Below are positions 51,868 through 61,384 of a stretch of 64,000 nucleotides of DNA, piece by piece. This DNA is from Lachnospiraceae bacterium. Lineage in GTDB: Bacteria > Bacillota > Clostridia > Lachnospirales > Lachnospiraceae. The position numbers and the translations under genes are program-made. The notes under the pieces were generated by a model. The model saw nothing but the letters and a program-made list of their open reading frames with translations, was not told where the DNA came from and did no database searches. Position 1 is the stretch's first letter. The number at the start of each line of letters is the position of its first letter. Where the stretch lies: the NCBI GenBank assembly GCA_902362715.1, contig CABIXN010000005.1:204632-268631 (forward strand), read 5' to 3'.

Positions 51868-53016
51868 CTATTTCACCTCCCCAACGGTGTGAATCACATC
51901 AAGAAGCAGTTTTTTCTCTTCTTCATCCAGATCTGGCAAAAAGGAACAGCACAGCTCATACGGATCCAAAATCCGCTCTTTTGTCAGCGGCTGGCTGATA
52001 TCCGCCTTTCTCTGATGTTCCCTGCGGATTTCCAGAAGATAAGGGAATGCCTCCCGGAGCCGTTCCCGCAGATCAATAACATCCCGGTCCACTTTATCTG
52101 TAAGAATGACTGTGACATAATCCCCGCAGGCCTGCATTTCCACCTCTTCTAAGGTACCCTTTATCACCCGCACCTGCCGCAGGGGTATCAGTGGCAGAAT
52201 CCGTGTCTGAATCACGCCCTTTTCCTGCATTTCCACAACAATAATTCCCTTTTCCTGGCCAGCCTCACTGACAGAACAGGCCAGAGGCGTCCCGCAGTAG
52301 CGCACATATTCACTGCCTGCCTTCATAGGTTTATGAATATGTCCCAGAGCGGCATAATCAAAAGGAGCCAGAACTTTAGCAGAGATCTCATCAATATTTC
52401 CCACCGTCCGGATTTCAGAATCCATCCGTTCCACATCCCGGGCATCCGTTCCGGCAGGCAGATAAAACTGATGGCTGACAATCACATTTCTCTCATCCTC
52501 TGCAATGGCCTCCCGGTCAATCAGACGGCGCAGGGTTTCTTCATAGGAAAAATTATTTCCGTTTTCATCCACTCCTACAACGTTTTTCACCATGGATGGT
52601 TTTACAAAAGGAAGCAGATAAAAATGAACTGCACCGAAACGGTCCCTTAACGTAATCTTTTCTATATGTTCCTCCCTGGTCCGGGGCGGGGTTCCAATCA
52701 TATAAAGCTTCTGTCTTAAGAGCACTTTCCGAAAACAGTTTACCCTGGGAGCGCTGTCATGATTGCCGCTGATCATCATTATCACAGCCTCTGGAACTGC
52801 CTCTGCCAGATCTGAAACAAACCGGTCAAATACTTCTACAGCCTCCGCGGACGGAACAGCCTTATCATATATGTCTCCGGCAATCACCACTGCTTCCGGC
52901 TTTTCCAAAGCCGCCGCTTTCACAATCTGTTCTAAAATATACTGCTGATCTTCTTTCAAATCCCGGTTAATCAGCTTTAATCCAATATGTAAATCTGATA
53001 AATGAAAAAACTTCAC
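51868..53016 (-). CDS. sbcD: SbcD exonuclease subunit (calcineurin-like nuclease)
   Basis: 382 residues with metallophosphoesterase motifs FFHLSDLHIGLKL (DxH), VIAGDIYDKA (GDxxD), MISGNHDS (GNHD), VSHQFY and LGHIHKP (GHxH). It is the catalytic partner of SbcC. Translation starts at a GTG (53016) with AAGGAG 9 nt upstream. It is 64 nt downstream of a sensor kinase gene on the same strand, so read-through from the Bce-type operon is possible. Confidence 0.95.
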   Translation of the reverse strand: MKFFHLSDLHIGLKLINRDLKEDQQYILEQIVKAAALEKPEAVVIAGDIYDKAVPSAEAVEVFDRFVSDLAEAVPEAVIMMISGNHDSAPRVNCFRKVLLRQKLYMIGTPPRTREEHIEKITLRDRFGAVHFYLLPFVKPSMVKNVVGVDENGNNFSYEETLRRLIDREAIAEDERNVIVSHQFYLPAGTDARDVERMDSEIRTVGNIDEISAKVLAPFDYAALGHIHKPMKAGSEYVRYCGTPLACSVSEAGQEKGIIVVEMQEKGVIQTRILPLIPLRQVRVIKGTLEEVEMQACGDYVTVILTDKVDRDVIDLRERLREAFPYLLEIRREHQRKADISQPLTKERILDPYELCCSFLPDLDEEEKKLLLDVIHTVGEVK

Positions 53017-53080
53017 GCTTTTTACTCCTTTGCTACCATTCTGTATCTGCAGTCATACTCCTTATATGTCCTGTTCTTTT

Positions 53081-54112
53081 TTAAGACTCACGGTTTCCCT
53101 GTTCCGCAACTTTTGGAAATGTAAGAGTCAGTTCAAAACCACAGCCCCATTCAGAGCCCGCTTCTACTGTCAGTTTCAGATCATCCGCCATTTTCTTTGC
53201 AAGATAAAGCCCCATGCCGGTGGCCTTTTTTCGTCCGCCTTTTGTATCACCGGTAAATCCTTTTTCAAAAATATAGGGCAGATCGCAGGCTTTCACACCG
53301 ATACCGTTATCCCTGATGGAAAGCAAACTGTTTTCTTTTCCTTCTGCCCAGGAAATAGAAAGCCTTGGATTTTTGCCACTATATTTTACTGCATTACTTA
53401 TCGCTTGAGCCAGAATAAAACGCAGCCCTCTTTTGTCTGTATATACCCGGCAGGCCGGCACCTGCTGATCTATCCGAAACTTCTTTTCTTTTAGCAGCGG
53501 GCGGTAATCCCCCAATACCTCTTCTATACATGACAAAAGGGAAACCCATTCAAACAAATAGTCTTTCTGGGTTCCCTTAAGCCGCGCGTAATAAAGCATC
53601 TGATTCACAAATTCCTGTATCCGGCTGCGGACATAATCAATTTTAAAAGAAACCGGCCCGGAAATTTCATCCCGCCGGTTATCCAACAGCAGCGTTAATA
53701 AAAACAAAGGCGCTTTAATTTCATGGGCCCATGATTCCACATACTCCTCATAGTCTTTCAGCGCTTCTTCCGCTTTGCTGCAGGCACTCTGACGTTCTTT
53801 AAGCGCCGTTCCCAGCATAAGAACGCCATCTGCTCTTGAAACGCCCAATGTTTTTATCAGCTTCTCCTGATGATACTCATCCGGCGCCAGTAAAAAAGCC
53901 TCAAAAGCCTGCATCTGTTTTCGCTCTCTCACTATAAGAATCCAGACAACAGCGCCAAATAAAAACAGACTGGCCAGAAGAACAACCGCAGATAAAGCCC
54001 GAAAGGCTTTTGCATCCGCCAGCCACAATAACAGAACCGACAGCCCGTCCACGGCCAGCAAAGCCGACAGCCATGGAAGATATCGGTATAAAATCTGCAT
54101 CTTATGTCTCAT
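53081..54112 (-). CDS. BceS-type intramembrane-sensing histidine kinase
   Basis: 343 residues. Two closely spaced membrane helices (about 12-32 and 37-60) have almost no external loop, which is typical of kinases that sense through a partner ABC transporter. The H-box is ESWAHEIKAPLFLLTLLLD (H near 130), the N-box AISNAVKYSG and the G-boxes IRDNGIGV and GMGLYLAKKM. It overlaps the response regulator stop by 11 nt. Family: BceS/BraS/GraS, responding to antimicrobial peptides such as bacitracin or lantibiotics. Confidence 0.9.
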   Translation of the reverse strand: MRHKMQILYRYLPWLSALLAVDGLSVLLLWLADAKAFRALSAVVLLASLFLFGAVVWILIVRERKQMQAFEAFLLAPDEYHQEKLIKTLGVSRADGVLMLGTALKERQSACSKAEEALKDYEEYVESWAHEIKAPLFLLTLLLDNRRDEISGPVSFKIDYVRSRIQEFVNQMLYYARLKGTQKDYLFEWVSLLSCIEEVLGDYRPLLKEKKFRIDQQVPACRVYTDKRGLRFILAQAISNAVKYSGKNPRLSISWAEGKENSLLSIRDNGIGVKACDLPYIFEKGFTGDTKGGRKKATGMGLYLAKKMADDLKLTVEAGSEWGCGFELTLTFPKVAEQGNRES

Positions 54113-54797
54113 ATGGTTTCACCTCCGTCTCCAAACGGTAACCAAGCCCGCGGACTGGACTGATCCGCAGCTCCATCTGCAGTCCCGCCATGGTTTTCTT
54201 TAACCGGGTCAGATTTACCTGCAGTGCATTTTCATCAATAAATTCTGACGTTCCCCACAGGCATACACACAGCTCTTCTTTGGAAACAATTTCATCTGCG
54301 TGGGAAATCAAAGTTTCCAGCAGCTTCCCCTGGTTTTTTGGCAGAATAGCAGAACTGCCGTTTACATACAGCGTATAGGTCTGCCGGTCCAGCAAAAAAC
54401 CCGGTCCTTCTAAAAGATTTCTGCGTCCTTCATATCTTTTTAACACATTAGAAACTCTGGCCAGCAGCCGCTCCTTTCTGCATGGCTTTGTAAGATATTC
54501 ATCGGCGCCCAGCTTAAGCGCTGAAAGCTCATCCCTCATCTGATCTCTGGATGTCAGCACAAGCACCGGCACAGAACTTTTCTGCTTTAATTCCCGGCAG
54601 ATAAAAAATCCGTTTGTTCCCGGCAGATTCAAATCCAGAATAACAAGATCCAGAGGAAGCTGCAAAAGCACGCCGGCAGCATCATCAAAACTGCTGATTT
54701 CTTCTACCTCATAACCTGCCCGTTTTAACAAATCTGCAAGTTCTTCCCGCATCAGTGGTTCATCTTCTACAACTGCAATCCGTTTCATATTCTGCAC
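54102..54797 (-). CDS. BceR-type OmpR-family response regulator
   Basis: 231 residues: a receiver domain with acidic pair VEDEP, phospho-acceptor Asp in DLVILDLNLPGTNG (about 52) and Lys in DEYLTKPCRKE (about 102). A winged-helix Trans_reg_C domain (about 130-228) has LPKNQGKLLETLISHADE and ALQVNLTRLKKTM. It would activate the adjacent ABC genes when the transporter senses an antimicrobial. Gap of 39 nt to the permease gene. Confidence 0.92.
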   Translation of the reverse strand: MQNMKRIAVVEDEPLMREELADLLKRAGYEVEEISSFDDAAGVLLQLPLDLVILDLNLPGTNGFFICRELKQKSSVPVLVLTSRDQMRDELSALKLGADEYLTKPCRKERLLARVSNVLKRYEGRRNLLEGPGFLLDRQTYTLYVNGSSAILPKNQGKLLETLISHADEIVSKEELCVCLWGTSEFIDENALQVNLTRLKKTMAGLQMELRISPVRGLGYRLETEVKPYET

Positions 54798-54836
54798 TTC
54801 CTCTTTTACTTCCTCTGCTTCTATCTCTCGGTCCCG

Positions 54837-56915
54837 CTATTCTTCCCTCTGAGGTTCCATCAATGTCAGAAGGTATCTGCAGGCGGAACGCTTCACCGCT
54901 GCCATGTAAATACATTCTACTACACACAATACAAGAATCATAACAAGGGACACCAGCATAAATTCCTGGATACTGCCCTTTACACTGCCTGAGAGCAGCC
55001 CCGAAAACAATGCTCTTACTCCAAACAGGCTGCTGACTGCAGCAACAATTGTGGGGAGACCAAAATACCAGTTAATCTGCCGTTTCGCAGACCCGCACAA
55101 AGTATCATAAGCAGCGCCCAGACGTATCAGCGTCTTATAACGGCCGGCAGTCTTTTGCTGTCCCATTAAAAACTGAACACCTATCACGGTATTGGCTACA
55201 ATCAGAAATATAATTGCCAGATAAATGGTAATATAACCGGATGCCACAACATAAAACAGCTGCCGTCCCATATTCTGCAGGTAGCTTTCATAAGCCAGAC
55301 CTGTCTGGCTCAGTTTTTGATTCATATCATAAATAGCATTCATCAGACTGGTTTCTTCCCTGCCTTCCCGGTCCAAAATCCCGTTTAGATAAATATTATA
55401 CTGATTCTTTGTATAATAAGAAAACACATCATCCGGCAGAATTAATGCAAATGACAGTGTAATAGAACGATCAGTAACCAGCGCTGTTGTCTGCACCTTC
55501 CCGGTAAGATAAAGATCAGCTCCGTCCAGAGAAGTCCTGGGCTGTTCTTTTAGTATCTTATTTAATATACCGGCCGCTTCCTCAGGAAGAAACCGACTGT
55601 CCATATAAACCGCTGCTTCATTTTTCTGCAGCTTTAACTCCGGTTCTCCCGCCGCTCTCAACAGCTGATTATAACCGCTTAAAGAAATCAGATATGGATA
55701 GCCTGTGTAGCTTAAGTTGTTCAACAGCCTGTCTTTGCTCTCCGACTGAGGCAGTTTTCTGATTGCGTCTAAGCAGGAATCCATAGCAAACGCATGTTCA
55801 AAATCTTCTGTGGTACGGATATAACCCACTTTCATTTCAATCAAATCCGAAAACTTTGTATCTAAATGATATGCTTTCAGTGTTTTCCGTATTGCCTCTG
55901 CTCCCTTCCCGGCATCTTCCTCTTCATAGTTCTGAAATGTATAATCCAGCACATGAGGTTCTGAATTTCTGTAATACCCGGCAGCAGCCGTGCCGGCCCC
56001 AAAAAAACACAGTGCGGCCAGAATCAGAAGAGAACTTACCGCAAGGCTTGCTGATTTATGAATCACCGTTTCCTGCAGCTGGCGGAAATTAAACATTTTA
56101 AGTTTATGGCCGGCATTCTTAGTCTTAATAAACAATACGATAACAGAACGAAGACCGTAAAACAAAAGAAGTGTACCGGCAAATCCAAGAAGCAGTGTCA
56201 ATCCCATATTTCCGGCCTGCTGCCAGGACGTTCCCCGGATAGCCATAGTATATGCAGCCCCCAGGCAGATAACCCCGCCGGTAAAAGCTAAAATATAAAC
56301 AACCGGGGCCCGCTGCTTTTTCGTTCCCTCCGGCATCTCACGAAGCAGCGTATCAATTTCCTGCCGGCTGATTCTTCCGCTGAGAATTAAAAATGCTGCT
56401 GTCTTTACAGCCAGAAATCCTGCCACAGTCCATACCAGCGCATACAAAGAAAAGGAAAACTGATGCCCGATAATGCCAAGGCCGACGCATCTGGCCGTTA
56501 CAAGGCTGACAACCTCAGAAAGCAGCACCGAAGCCGGCAGGCCGATTAACAGCGCTGTCAGACTGTTTCGGATATCCTCTGCCAAAAGCATGGCAAACAG
56601 CCTTCCCCGCCGCATTCCAAGCATCAGGTACATGCCAAACTCATGTCTGCGCCGCTCCAGCTGAAATTTACTGGCATAATAAATCAGAAAAAACAATATC
56701 ACCAGTGTCATCCCGTAAAACACCGGAATCAAAGACAGCAGCCGGTTGACTGCATCGCTTTCCATATCTTTTAAAAACAGCATCACATCCTGTCCGGACA
56801 TAGACAATATCATATAAAAGGCAATAACTGAAATCAGAAGAGAAGCAAAAAACAAGCCGTTTTCCTTTCGGCTTCTTCTGCTGTTTTTGGAGACGATCTT
56901 AAAGAACATGTTCAC
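54837..56915 (-). CDS. BceB-type ABC transporter permease (FtsX family)
   Basis: 692 residues with about ten membrane helices and a large extracellular domain between helices 7 and 8 (about residues 300-560). This is the BceB/VraG architecture used for peptide-antibiotic sensing and detoxification. FtsX-like blocks are FQLERRRHEFGMYLMLGMRRG and, late, QFLMGQQKTAGRYKTLIRLGA (given as key cores GMYLMLGM and YKTLIRLGA). Overlaps the ATPase gene by 17 nt. Confidence 0.92.
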   Translation of the reverse strand: MNMFFKIVSKNSRRSRKENGLFFASLLISVIAFYMILSMSGQDVMLFLKDMESDAVNRLLSLIPVFYGMTLVILFFLIYYASKFQLERRRHEFGMYLMLGMRRGRLFAMLLAEDIRNSLTALLIGLPASVLLSEVVSLVTARCVGLGIIGHQFSFSLYALVWTVAGFLAVKTAAFLILSGRISRQEIDTLLREMPEGTKKQRAPVVYILAFTGGVICLGAAYTMAIRGTSWQQAGNMGLTLLLGFAGTLLLFYGLRSVIVLFIKTKNAGHKLKMFNFRQLQETVIHKSASLAVSSLLILAALCFFGAGTAAAGYYRNSEPHVLDYTFQNYEEEDAGKGAEAIRKTLKAYHLDTKFSDLIEMKVGYIRTTEDFEHAFAMDSCLDAIRKLPQSESKDRLLNNLSYTGYPYLISLSGYNQLLRAAGEPELKLQKNEAAVYMDSRFLPEEAAGILNKILKEQPRTSLDGADLYLTGKVQTTALVTDRSITLSFALILPDDVFSYYTKNQYNIYLNGILDREGREETSLMNAIYDMNQKLSQTGLAYESYLQNMGRQLFYVVASGYITIYLAIIFLIVANTVIGVQFLMGQQKTAGRYKTLIRLGAAYDTLCGSAKRQINWYFGLPTIVAAVSSLFGVRALFSGLLSGSVKGSIQEFMLVSLVMILVLCVVECIYMAAVKRSACRYLLTLMEPQREE

Positions 56916-57672
56916 TGCCTCCTCCCAGCTGAGCCATCACTTTTAAAATCCTCTGGTAAAATTCCTGCCTGGTTTCCCTGGGAATATCTCTGCGGAGTTC
57001 ATGAAAGATCAGACCGTCCTGAATAAACAAAATCCGTCTGCAGTAACTTGCCGCATTGGTATCATGAGTTACCATTAAAATGGTAGCCCCGGCATCCTGA
57101 TTGAGACCTTCCATTTTTTCCATCAGAGTTCTGGCATTTTTAGAATCCAGCGCCCCGGTAGGTTCGTCGGCCAGTATCATTTCGGGATTTAAAATCAAGG
57201 CCCTTGCCGCTGCTACACGCTGTTTTTGTCCGCCGGACATCTGGGAAGGAAATTTATCCAGCACATCCGTAATTTCCAGGTAGCCGGCCAGCTGCTTTAG
57301 GCGGCTTCGGCTCTCCGTCTCATCTACATTGTGCAGTGACAGGGGAATTAGAATATTTTCCCTGCCTGTCATATGATCCAGCAGTTCAAAGTTCTGAAAC
57401 AGATAACCGATCTTTTTCCCTCTGTATTGGGCAAGCTCTCTTCCCTTTAACTCCTGTACCTGCCGGTTCCGCAGCAGAATTTCTCCTCCGTCAGGCCGTG
57501 TAACGGTAGCAATACAATTTAAAAGCGTCGATTTTCCGGAGCCGCTGCTGCCCATAATCCCCAGAAACTCTCCCTTCATTACCCGAAAAGAAATCCCGTC
57601 TAGAGCTTTTGTCTGGTTTTTGGATTTCCCGTAATATTTTTTCAGAGCTTCTATTTCAAGAATCGTGTCCAT
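56899..57672 (-). CDS. BceA-type ABC transporter ATP-binding protein
   Basis: 257 residues: Walker A IMGSSGSGKSTLLNCI, Q-loop LFQNFELLDHMT, signature MSGGQKQRVAAARAL, Walker B MILADEPTGALDS and H-loop MVTHDTNAASYC. It powers the BceB permease. GGGAGG precedes the ATG. It is the first gene of a BceA-B-R-S unit, so its upstream gap (57673-57850) should contain a BceR-controlled promoter; a TAGAAT -10-like box is visible near 57720. Confidence 0.94.
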   Translation of the reverse strand: MDTILEIEALKKYYGKSKNQTKALDGISFRVMKGEFLGIMGSSGSGKSTLLNCIATVTRPDGGEILLRNRQVQELKGRELAQYRGKKIGYLFQNFELLDHMTGRENILIPLSLHNVDETESRSRLKQLAGYLEITDVLDKFPSQMSGGQKQRVAAARALILNPEMILADEPTGALDSKNARTLMEKMEGLNQDAGATILMVTHDTNAASYCRRILFIQDGLIFHELRRDIPRETRQEFYQRILKVMAQLGGGSEHVL

Positions 57673-57850
57673 ATGAATTACCTCCCAGCTTTACTAATGT
57701 TACTTTCTGTAAAGATTCTATCACGGACCAAAACGAAATAATACTTACAGCTTTTGAAAGGTTTTCTGACAGTGGTCACGGCAGTCTTGATTCTTCTCTA
57801 AATTATCTGTCTGACATTTTCCGGTGTTATTTCCAATACACGTGTAAACT

Positions 57851-59035
57851 TTATATCAAAACCCCGGCTCCGGCTCCAATATCTACCACATAAAAATCTG
57901 CCTTATAACCAATCTGTTCCAGATATCTGCCGCCTGTTTTTTCTATAAAAGTATCTATGGCGTCTTCCTTTACTATGCTGACTGTGCATCCCCCAAAACC
58001 GGCGCCCGTCATCCGGGAACCAATCACACCTTCACACTCCCAGGCAGCTTCCACCAGAGTATCAAGCTCCTTTCCCGTCACCTCATAGTCATCTCTGAGA
58101 GAAATATGGGACTCATTCATCAGTTTCCCAAAAGCCTCTATATCATCTGCCTTTAATGCATCAACCGCCTGAATCGTGCGCTGATTTTCAAACACTGCAT
58201 GTTTTGCCCGTCTGCGGCAGACCGGATCTGTAATCACATCCTGAATCTTTTCAAACTCATCTGCCGACAGCTCCCCAAGACTTTTGATATCCTGCACTGT
58301 CTGAATCTGCTGCAAGGCCCTTTCACATTCCTTCCGGCGTTCATTATATTTGGATTCTCCAAGCCCTCTCTTTTTATTGCTGCAGGCAATTACAATTCTG
58401 GCATCCTTTAATTTTACCGGAACATATTGATAATCCAGTGAAGCGGTATCCAAAAAAATAGCGTGTTTTGCTTTCCCCATGGCAATGGCAAACTGATCCA
58501 TAATTCCGCAGTTTACCCCATTATACTGATTCTCTGCAAACTGCCCCAGCAATGCCAGATCTGTCATGGTCAGCTGAGCAAACCCAAACATATCGCAGAG
58601 CATAACCGCTGTCACCAGTTCCACCGATGCAGAAGAAGAAAGACCTGATCCATTGGGAATATTGCCATACAGCAAAATATCAAATCCCCGTTCCAATACA
58701 TATCCCTTCTGCATAAGTGCCCACATAACCCCTTTTGGATAATTGGTCCAGCAGCCTTCTTCCTTTTTTTCCAGCTTCCGGATATCTGCCTCAATTACAC
58801 CCTGTTCTTTAAAGTTTTCAGAATAAAATCTGATTTTATGGTCTGTACGCAATCTTGCAATCATATAAGTACCAATCGTCAGCGCACAGGGAAAAACATG
58901 ACCTCCGTTATAATCTGTATGTTCACCAATGAGATTTACTCTGCCCGGTGCAAAATATGCCTTAATTTCCCCCTCTGGTCCAAATAATTGCTGGAACCGG
59001 CTTGTCAGCTTTTCTCTCAACTGCTTCTCCTCCAT
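57851..59035 (-). CDS. galK: Galactokinase
   Basis: 394 residues of the GHMP kinase family: galactokinase signature APGRVNLIGEHTDYNGG (about 27-44), ATP loop PNGSGLSSSASVELVTAV and C-terminal RMTGAGFGGCTVSIV. It phosphorylates galactose at C1 for the Leloir pathway. It stands alone, without galT or galE in the window. Both neighbouring gaps are long, so it is likely a single transcription unit. The ATG is followed by EEKQLREKL and is the first in frame. Confidence 0.96.
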   Translation of the reverse strand: MEEKQLREKLTSRFQQLFGPEGEIKAYFAPGRVNLIGEHTDYNGGHVFPCALTIGTYMIARLRTDHKIRFYSENFKEQGVIEADIRKLEKKEEGCWTNYPKGVMWALMQKGYVLERGFDILLYGNIPNGSGLSSSASVELVTAVMLCDMFGFAQLTMTDLALLGQFAENQYNGVNCGIMDQFAIAMGKAKHAIFLDTASLDYQYVPVKLKDARIVIACSNKKRGLGESKYNERRKECERALQQIQTVQDIKSLGELSADEFEKIQDVITDPVCRRRAKHAVFENQRTIQAVDALKADDIEAFGKLMNESHISLRDDYEVTGKELDTLVEAAWECEGVIGSRMTGAGFGGCTVSIVKEDAIDTFIEKTGGRYLEQIGYKADFYVVDIGAGAGVLI

Positions 59036-59569
59036 TCTCTTTCTTTTCCTATATGGCCTGCCATTCAGGCGGACTTCAGCCTGATATATTTCTAACAGAC
59101 ATTATACCTGACATCCTGTTTTTTGTCCTGTATTTACCCAAAATAATGCATTCGATTCTCTGTTTTATCCGTCCGTAAGATTCTTTGCCCCGAAAAACCT
59201 TCCCGAAAGTTTTCAAAAATGATGCAAAGTTTATACTTCCTTTAGTAAGTTCATATTTTTCTAACAGTTCTTCAAAATTTCTTCAGAATCTATACAAACT
59301 TTGCTCACATCTCTGCCATATAATAACAATATAAACAAAAGCGGTTAGTAATCTTCCTTCACCGGAAACGAATTTCAAAACGTAATTCGTTTTCGACTGA
59401 GAGAAAACATTGATTATTAACTGCGTCCAGCAATAACTTACTGCATCAGTAAGATTATTATAAATTTTTCATAACTCAATCTCCCTAAAATGGCGCCGGA
59501 TATCAAAAATACCCGGCGCCCCTTCTTTTTCATTTCTATTTACATTTTCCTCTGTTTACAGCTGCTGTT
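59036..59569. other. Long gap with three hairpins between galK and the flavin reductase gene
   Basis: 534 nt without a convincing ORF. It contains the galK promoter region and three dyads. The first is CGGAAACGAATT/AATTCGTTTTCG (59363-59374 with 59384-59395, one mismatch). The second is a perfect CTTACTG-CAT-CAGTAAG (59437-59453). The third is a strong stem, GGCGCCGG/CCCGGCGCC, near 59493-59520. A TATAAT-like box lies near 59322. A + strand small RNA ending at the last stem is possible. Confidence 0.4.
59491..59530. terminator. GC-rich intrinsic terminator
   Basis: GGCGCCGG and CCGGCGCC flank an AT-rich loop, followed on + by CCTTCTTTTT and on - by ATTTTAG. It can serve the flavin reductase gene on the - strand (stop 50 nt away) and anything transcribed on +. 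Confidence 0.75.
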
Positions 59570-60079
59570 TTATGCTTCTTTTATAAATACCTTTTCCACA
59601 GAGGCAATATACATTGTATGGTAATCTTTATCCCCATACCACTTTTCATCATTTTCCTGCTGTGTAAACCCTTCCGGCCCCATAAACTGACAGTACTGCT
59701 TTTTACACAGCATTACAATCCTGGCTTCTGAAATTCCCACACTCTTTTCCATTTCAAACGCAGAAATTCCGACTTCTTTCATTTTATCACACTCCCGCCC
59801 GGATACCGTTCCGCACAATTTCAAAGCCTCTCTGTAAGACTCTTCCATTACAGAAATCGTAAAATATTCCTCTTTATCCACAAACTCCTTTGTATAGCGG
59901 CTCTGACGGATATATACTGTAGCAGACGGCTTTCCCCACATAACACCAAGCCCGCCCCAGCTTGCAGTCATGGTATTGCAGCACTCCTTCGTACCGGCTG
60001 TAATCAACAGCCAGTCTTTCCCGATCATAGTAAATGGATTTTCTTTCAGTTCTTCCGGTTTTATTTCTTTAAAGCTCAT
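59570..60079 (-). CDS. Flavin reductase family protein
   Basis: About 169 residues from ATG 60079, chosen because GGAGG lies 8 nt upstream; the frame extends to 60133 without a ribosome binding site. It has a flavin reductase-like fold with TASWGGLGVMWGKPSATVYIRQSRYT (core CNTMTASWGG and VYIRQSRYT), EEYFTISVM and LCGTVSGRECDK. Members bind FMN and reduce flavins or quinones with NAD(P)H. It is 84 nt downstream of the transglutaminase-like gene. Confidence 0.85.
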   Translation of the reverse strand: MSFKEIKPEELKENPFTMIGKDWLLITAGTKECCNTMTASWGGLGVMWGKPSATVYIRQSRYTKEFVDKEEYFTISVMEESYREALKLCGTVSGRECDKMKEVGISAFEMEKSVGISEARIVMLCKKQYCQFMGPEGFTQQENDEKWYGDKDYHTMYIASVEKVFIKEA

Positions 60080-60163
60080 TCTATTTCCTCCAGTCTTTTT
60101 CAAAGTTCCATAGCGCCGTTTTTGTTCCCGCATTTTTCATAACTTAACTGACACTGCTTTTTC

Positions 60164-61324
60164 TCAACTTATAAATCGCAGCATTAAAACATTCATATCA
60201 AAACCATCCACATATGCAATTTGTTTCTCATCACAATATCTAGACCAGTTATTTTCCTCAATCAGATAATTAAATGCCTGATCATACAGATCTTCATTTG
60301 CAAATTTCAACGAAATGGATGTCTGCCCCTTCTCATAGGCCAGTCTGATGGCAGAGCCTGCCTGATCCTGGTCCCACTGGTCAAAATACAATCCCTCATG
60401 AACAAAGTAATTATTTTCCATGGCTGTACATTCAGGCATGGGAATATCATCAAAAGGTTCATGCTGGCTGATAAAGTTTTTATCTGCATCAGAGACACCA
60501 AAATAACTGTAGTTTACTACATCCTTGGTCCCTTCCGCCTGATCGTCCCCGTCCACAGACGCCCAGTACTCAGCCTCTCCCCAGGTTACATCCATATAAT
60601 AATATTCCCCGTCCATAACAATTAAATTCCAGGAATGGTTGGTTCCCTCTGCGGTGCCGCAGACGGTAGTGCAGGCAACCCCAAGCCGGTTTAACAGATA
60701 CTGGGCTCCATAGGAATACCCCTGACATACCGTCTCGTGGTTTACAAATGTACTGATTATATTCTGGTTGTTTTCTGAAGTCTCCACATACTCTGTCTGC
60801 TCAATCAATGTGCGGTAAACATACAAGGCCTTCTCATAATCTGATGCTTCCTTTGAGATGCCTTTAAGCATCTGATCTGCCGATGCATCTATCTGCTTTT
60901 GGTACTCCGCCTGCTGCTTTTCATCCATCGTATATTCCGGCCTGAAATACAGCGCTGTAGTCTCTCCTTTGCGATTGGTAAATACCTCATACCGATAAGA
61001 GTCCGTCCAGAAATATTCACAGTGGTCATACCTGACTGCCCAGTATACTTTTTTCATTTCCTCCTGATCAGTTGTGGCAAGAGAAACATATTCTTTCCGC
61101 TCTTCAATGGCATAAACCATCTGGTCATAGACTTCTTGCTGAGTTTCGTTCAGCGTGCTGTATGCATAAGCCGCTTCCTGCTGCTGTGCATGGGACTGAT
61201 GCTCCACCGGGCTGGGCGCCTGGGGCTGTCTTCCCCAATAGATTCCTATGCCAAACCCGATTACCAGTACCGCAGCGGCCAGGGGCCACATGAAACCTCT
61301 TTTTCTTCTTCTCTGTCTTCTCAT
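60164..61324 (-). CDS. Membrane-anchored transglutaminase-like protein
   Basis: 386 residues. An N-terminal basic stretch and one membrane helix (about 12-30, MWPLAAAVLVIGFGIGIYWG) are followed by a glutamine/alanine-rich linker. A transglutaminase/cysteine-protease core has NHETVCQGYSYGAQYL (Cys), EGTNHSWNLIVMDG (His) and YYYMDVTWGE (Asp), a full catalytic triad. It is probably outside the membrane and acts as a peptidase or crosslinking enzyme on the cell wall or secreted proteins. The last ~120 residues are not recognised. AAGGGAA precedes the ATG. Confidence 0.86.
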   Translation of the reverse strand: MRRQRRRKRGFMWPLAAAVLVIGFGIGIYWGRQPQAPSPVEHQSHAQQQEAAYAYSTLNETQQEVYDQMVYAIEERKEYVSLATTDQEEMKKVYWAVRYDHCEYFWTDSYRYEVFTNRKGETTALYFRPEYTMDEKQQAEYQKQIDASADQMLKGISKEASDYEKALYVYRTLIEQTEYVETSENNQNIISTFVNHETVCQGYSYGAQYLLNRLGVACTTVCGTAEGTNHSWNLIVMDGEYYYMDVTWGEAEYWASVDGDDQAEGTKDVVNYSYFGVSDADKNFISQHEPFDDIPMPECTAMENNYFVHEGLYFDQWDQDQAGSAIRLAYEKGQTSISLKFANEDLYDQAFNYLIEENNWSRYCDEKQIAYVDGFDMNVLMLRFIS

Positions 61325-61384
61325 TCTGATGCCGTTCCCTTTATTCTATATGATTGATACACTTCCTTATCCCCCTCACCGTCC

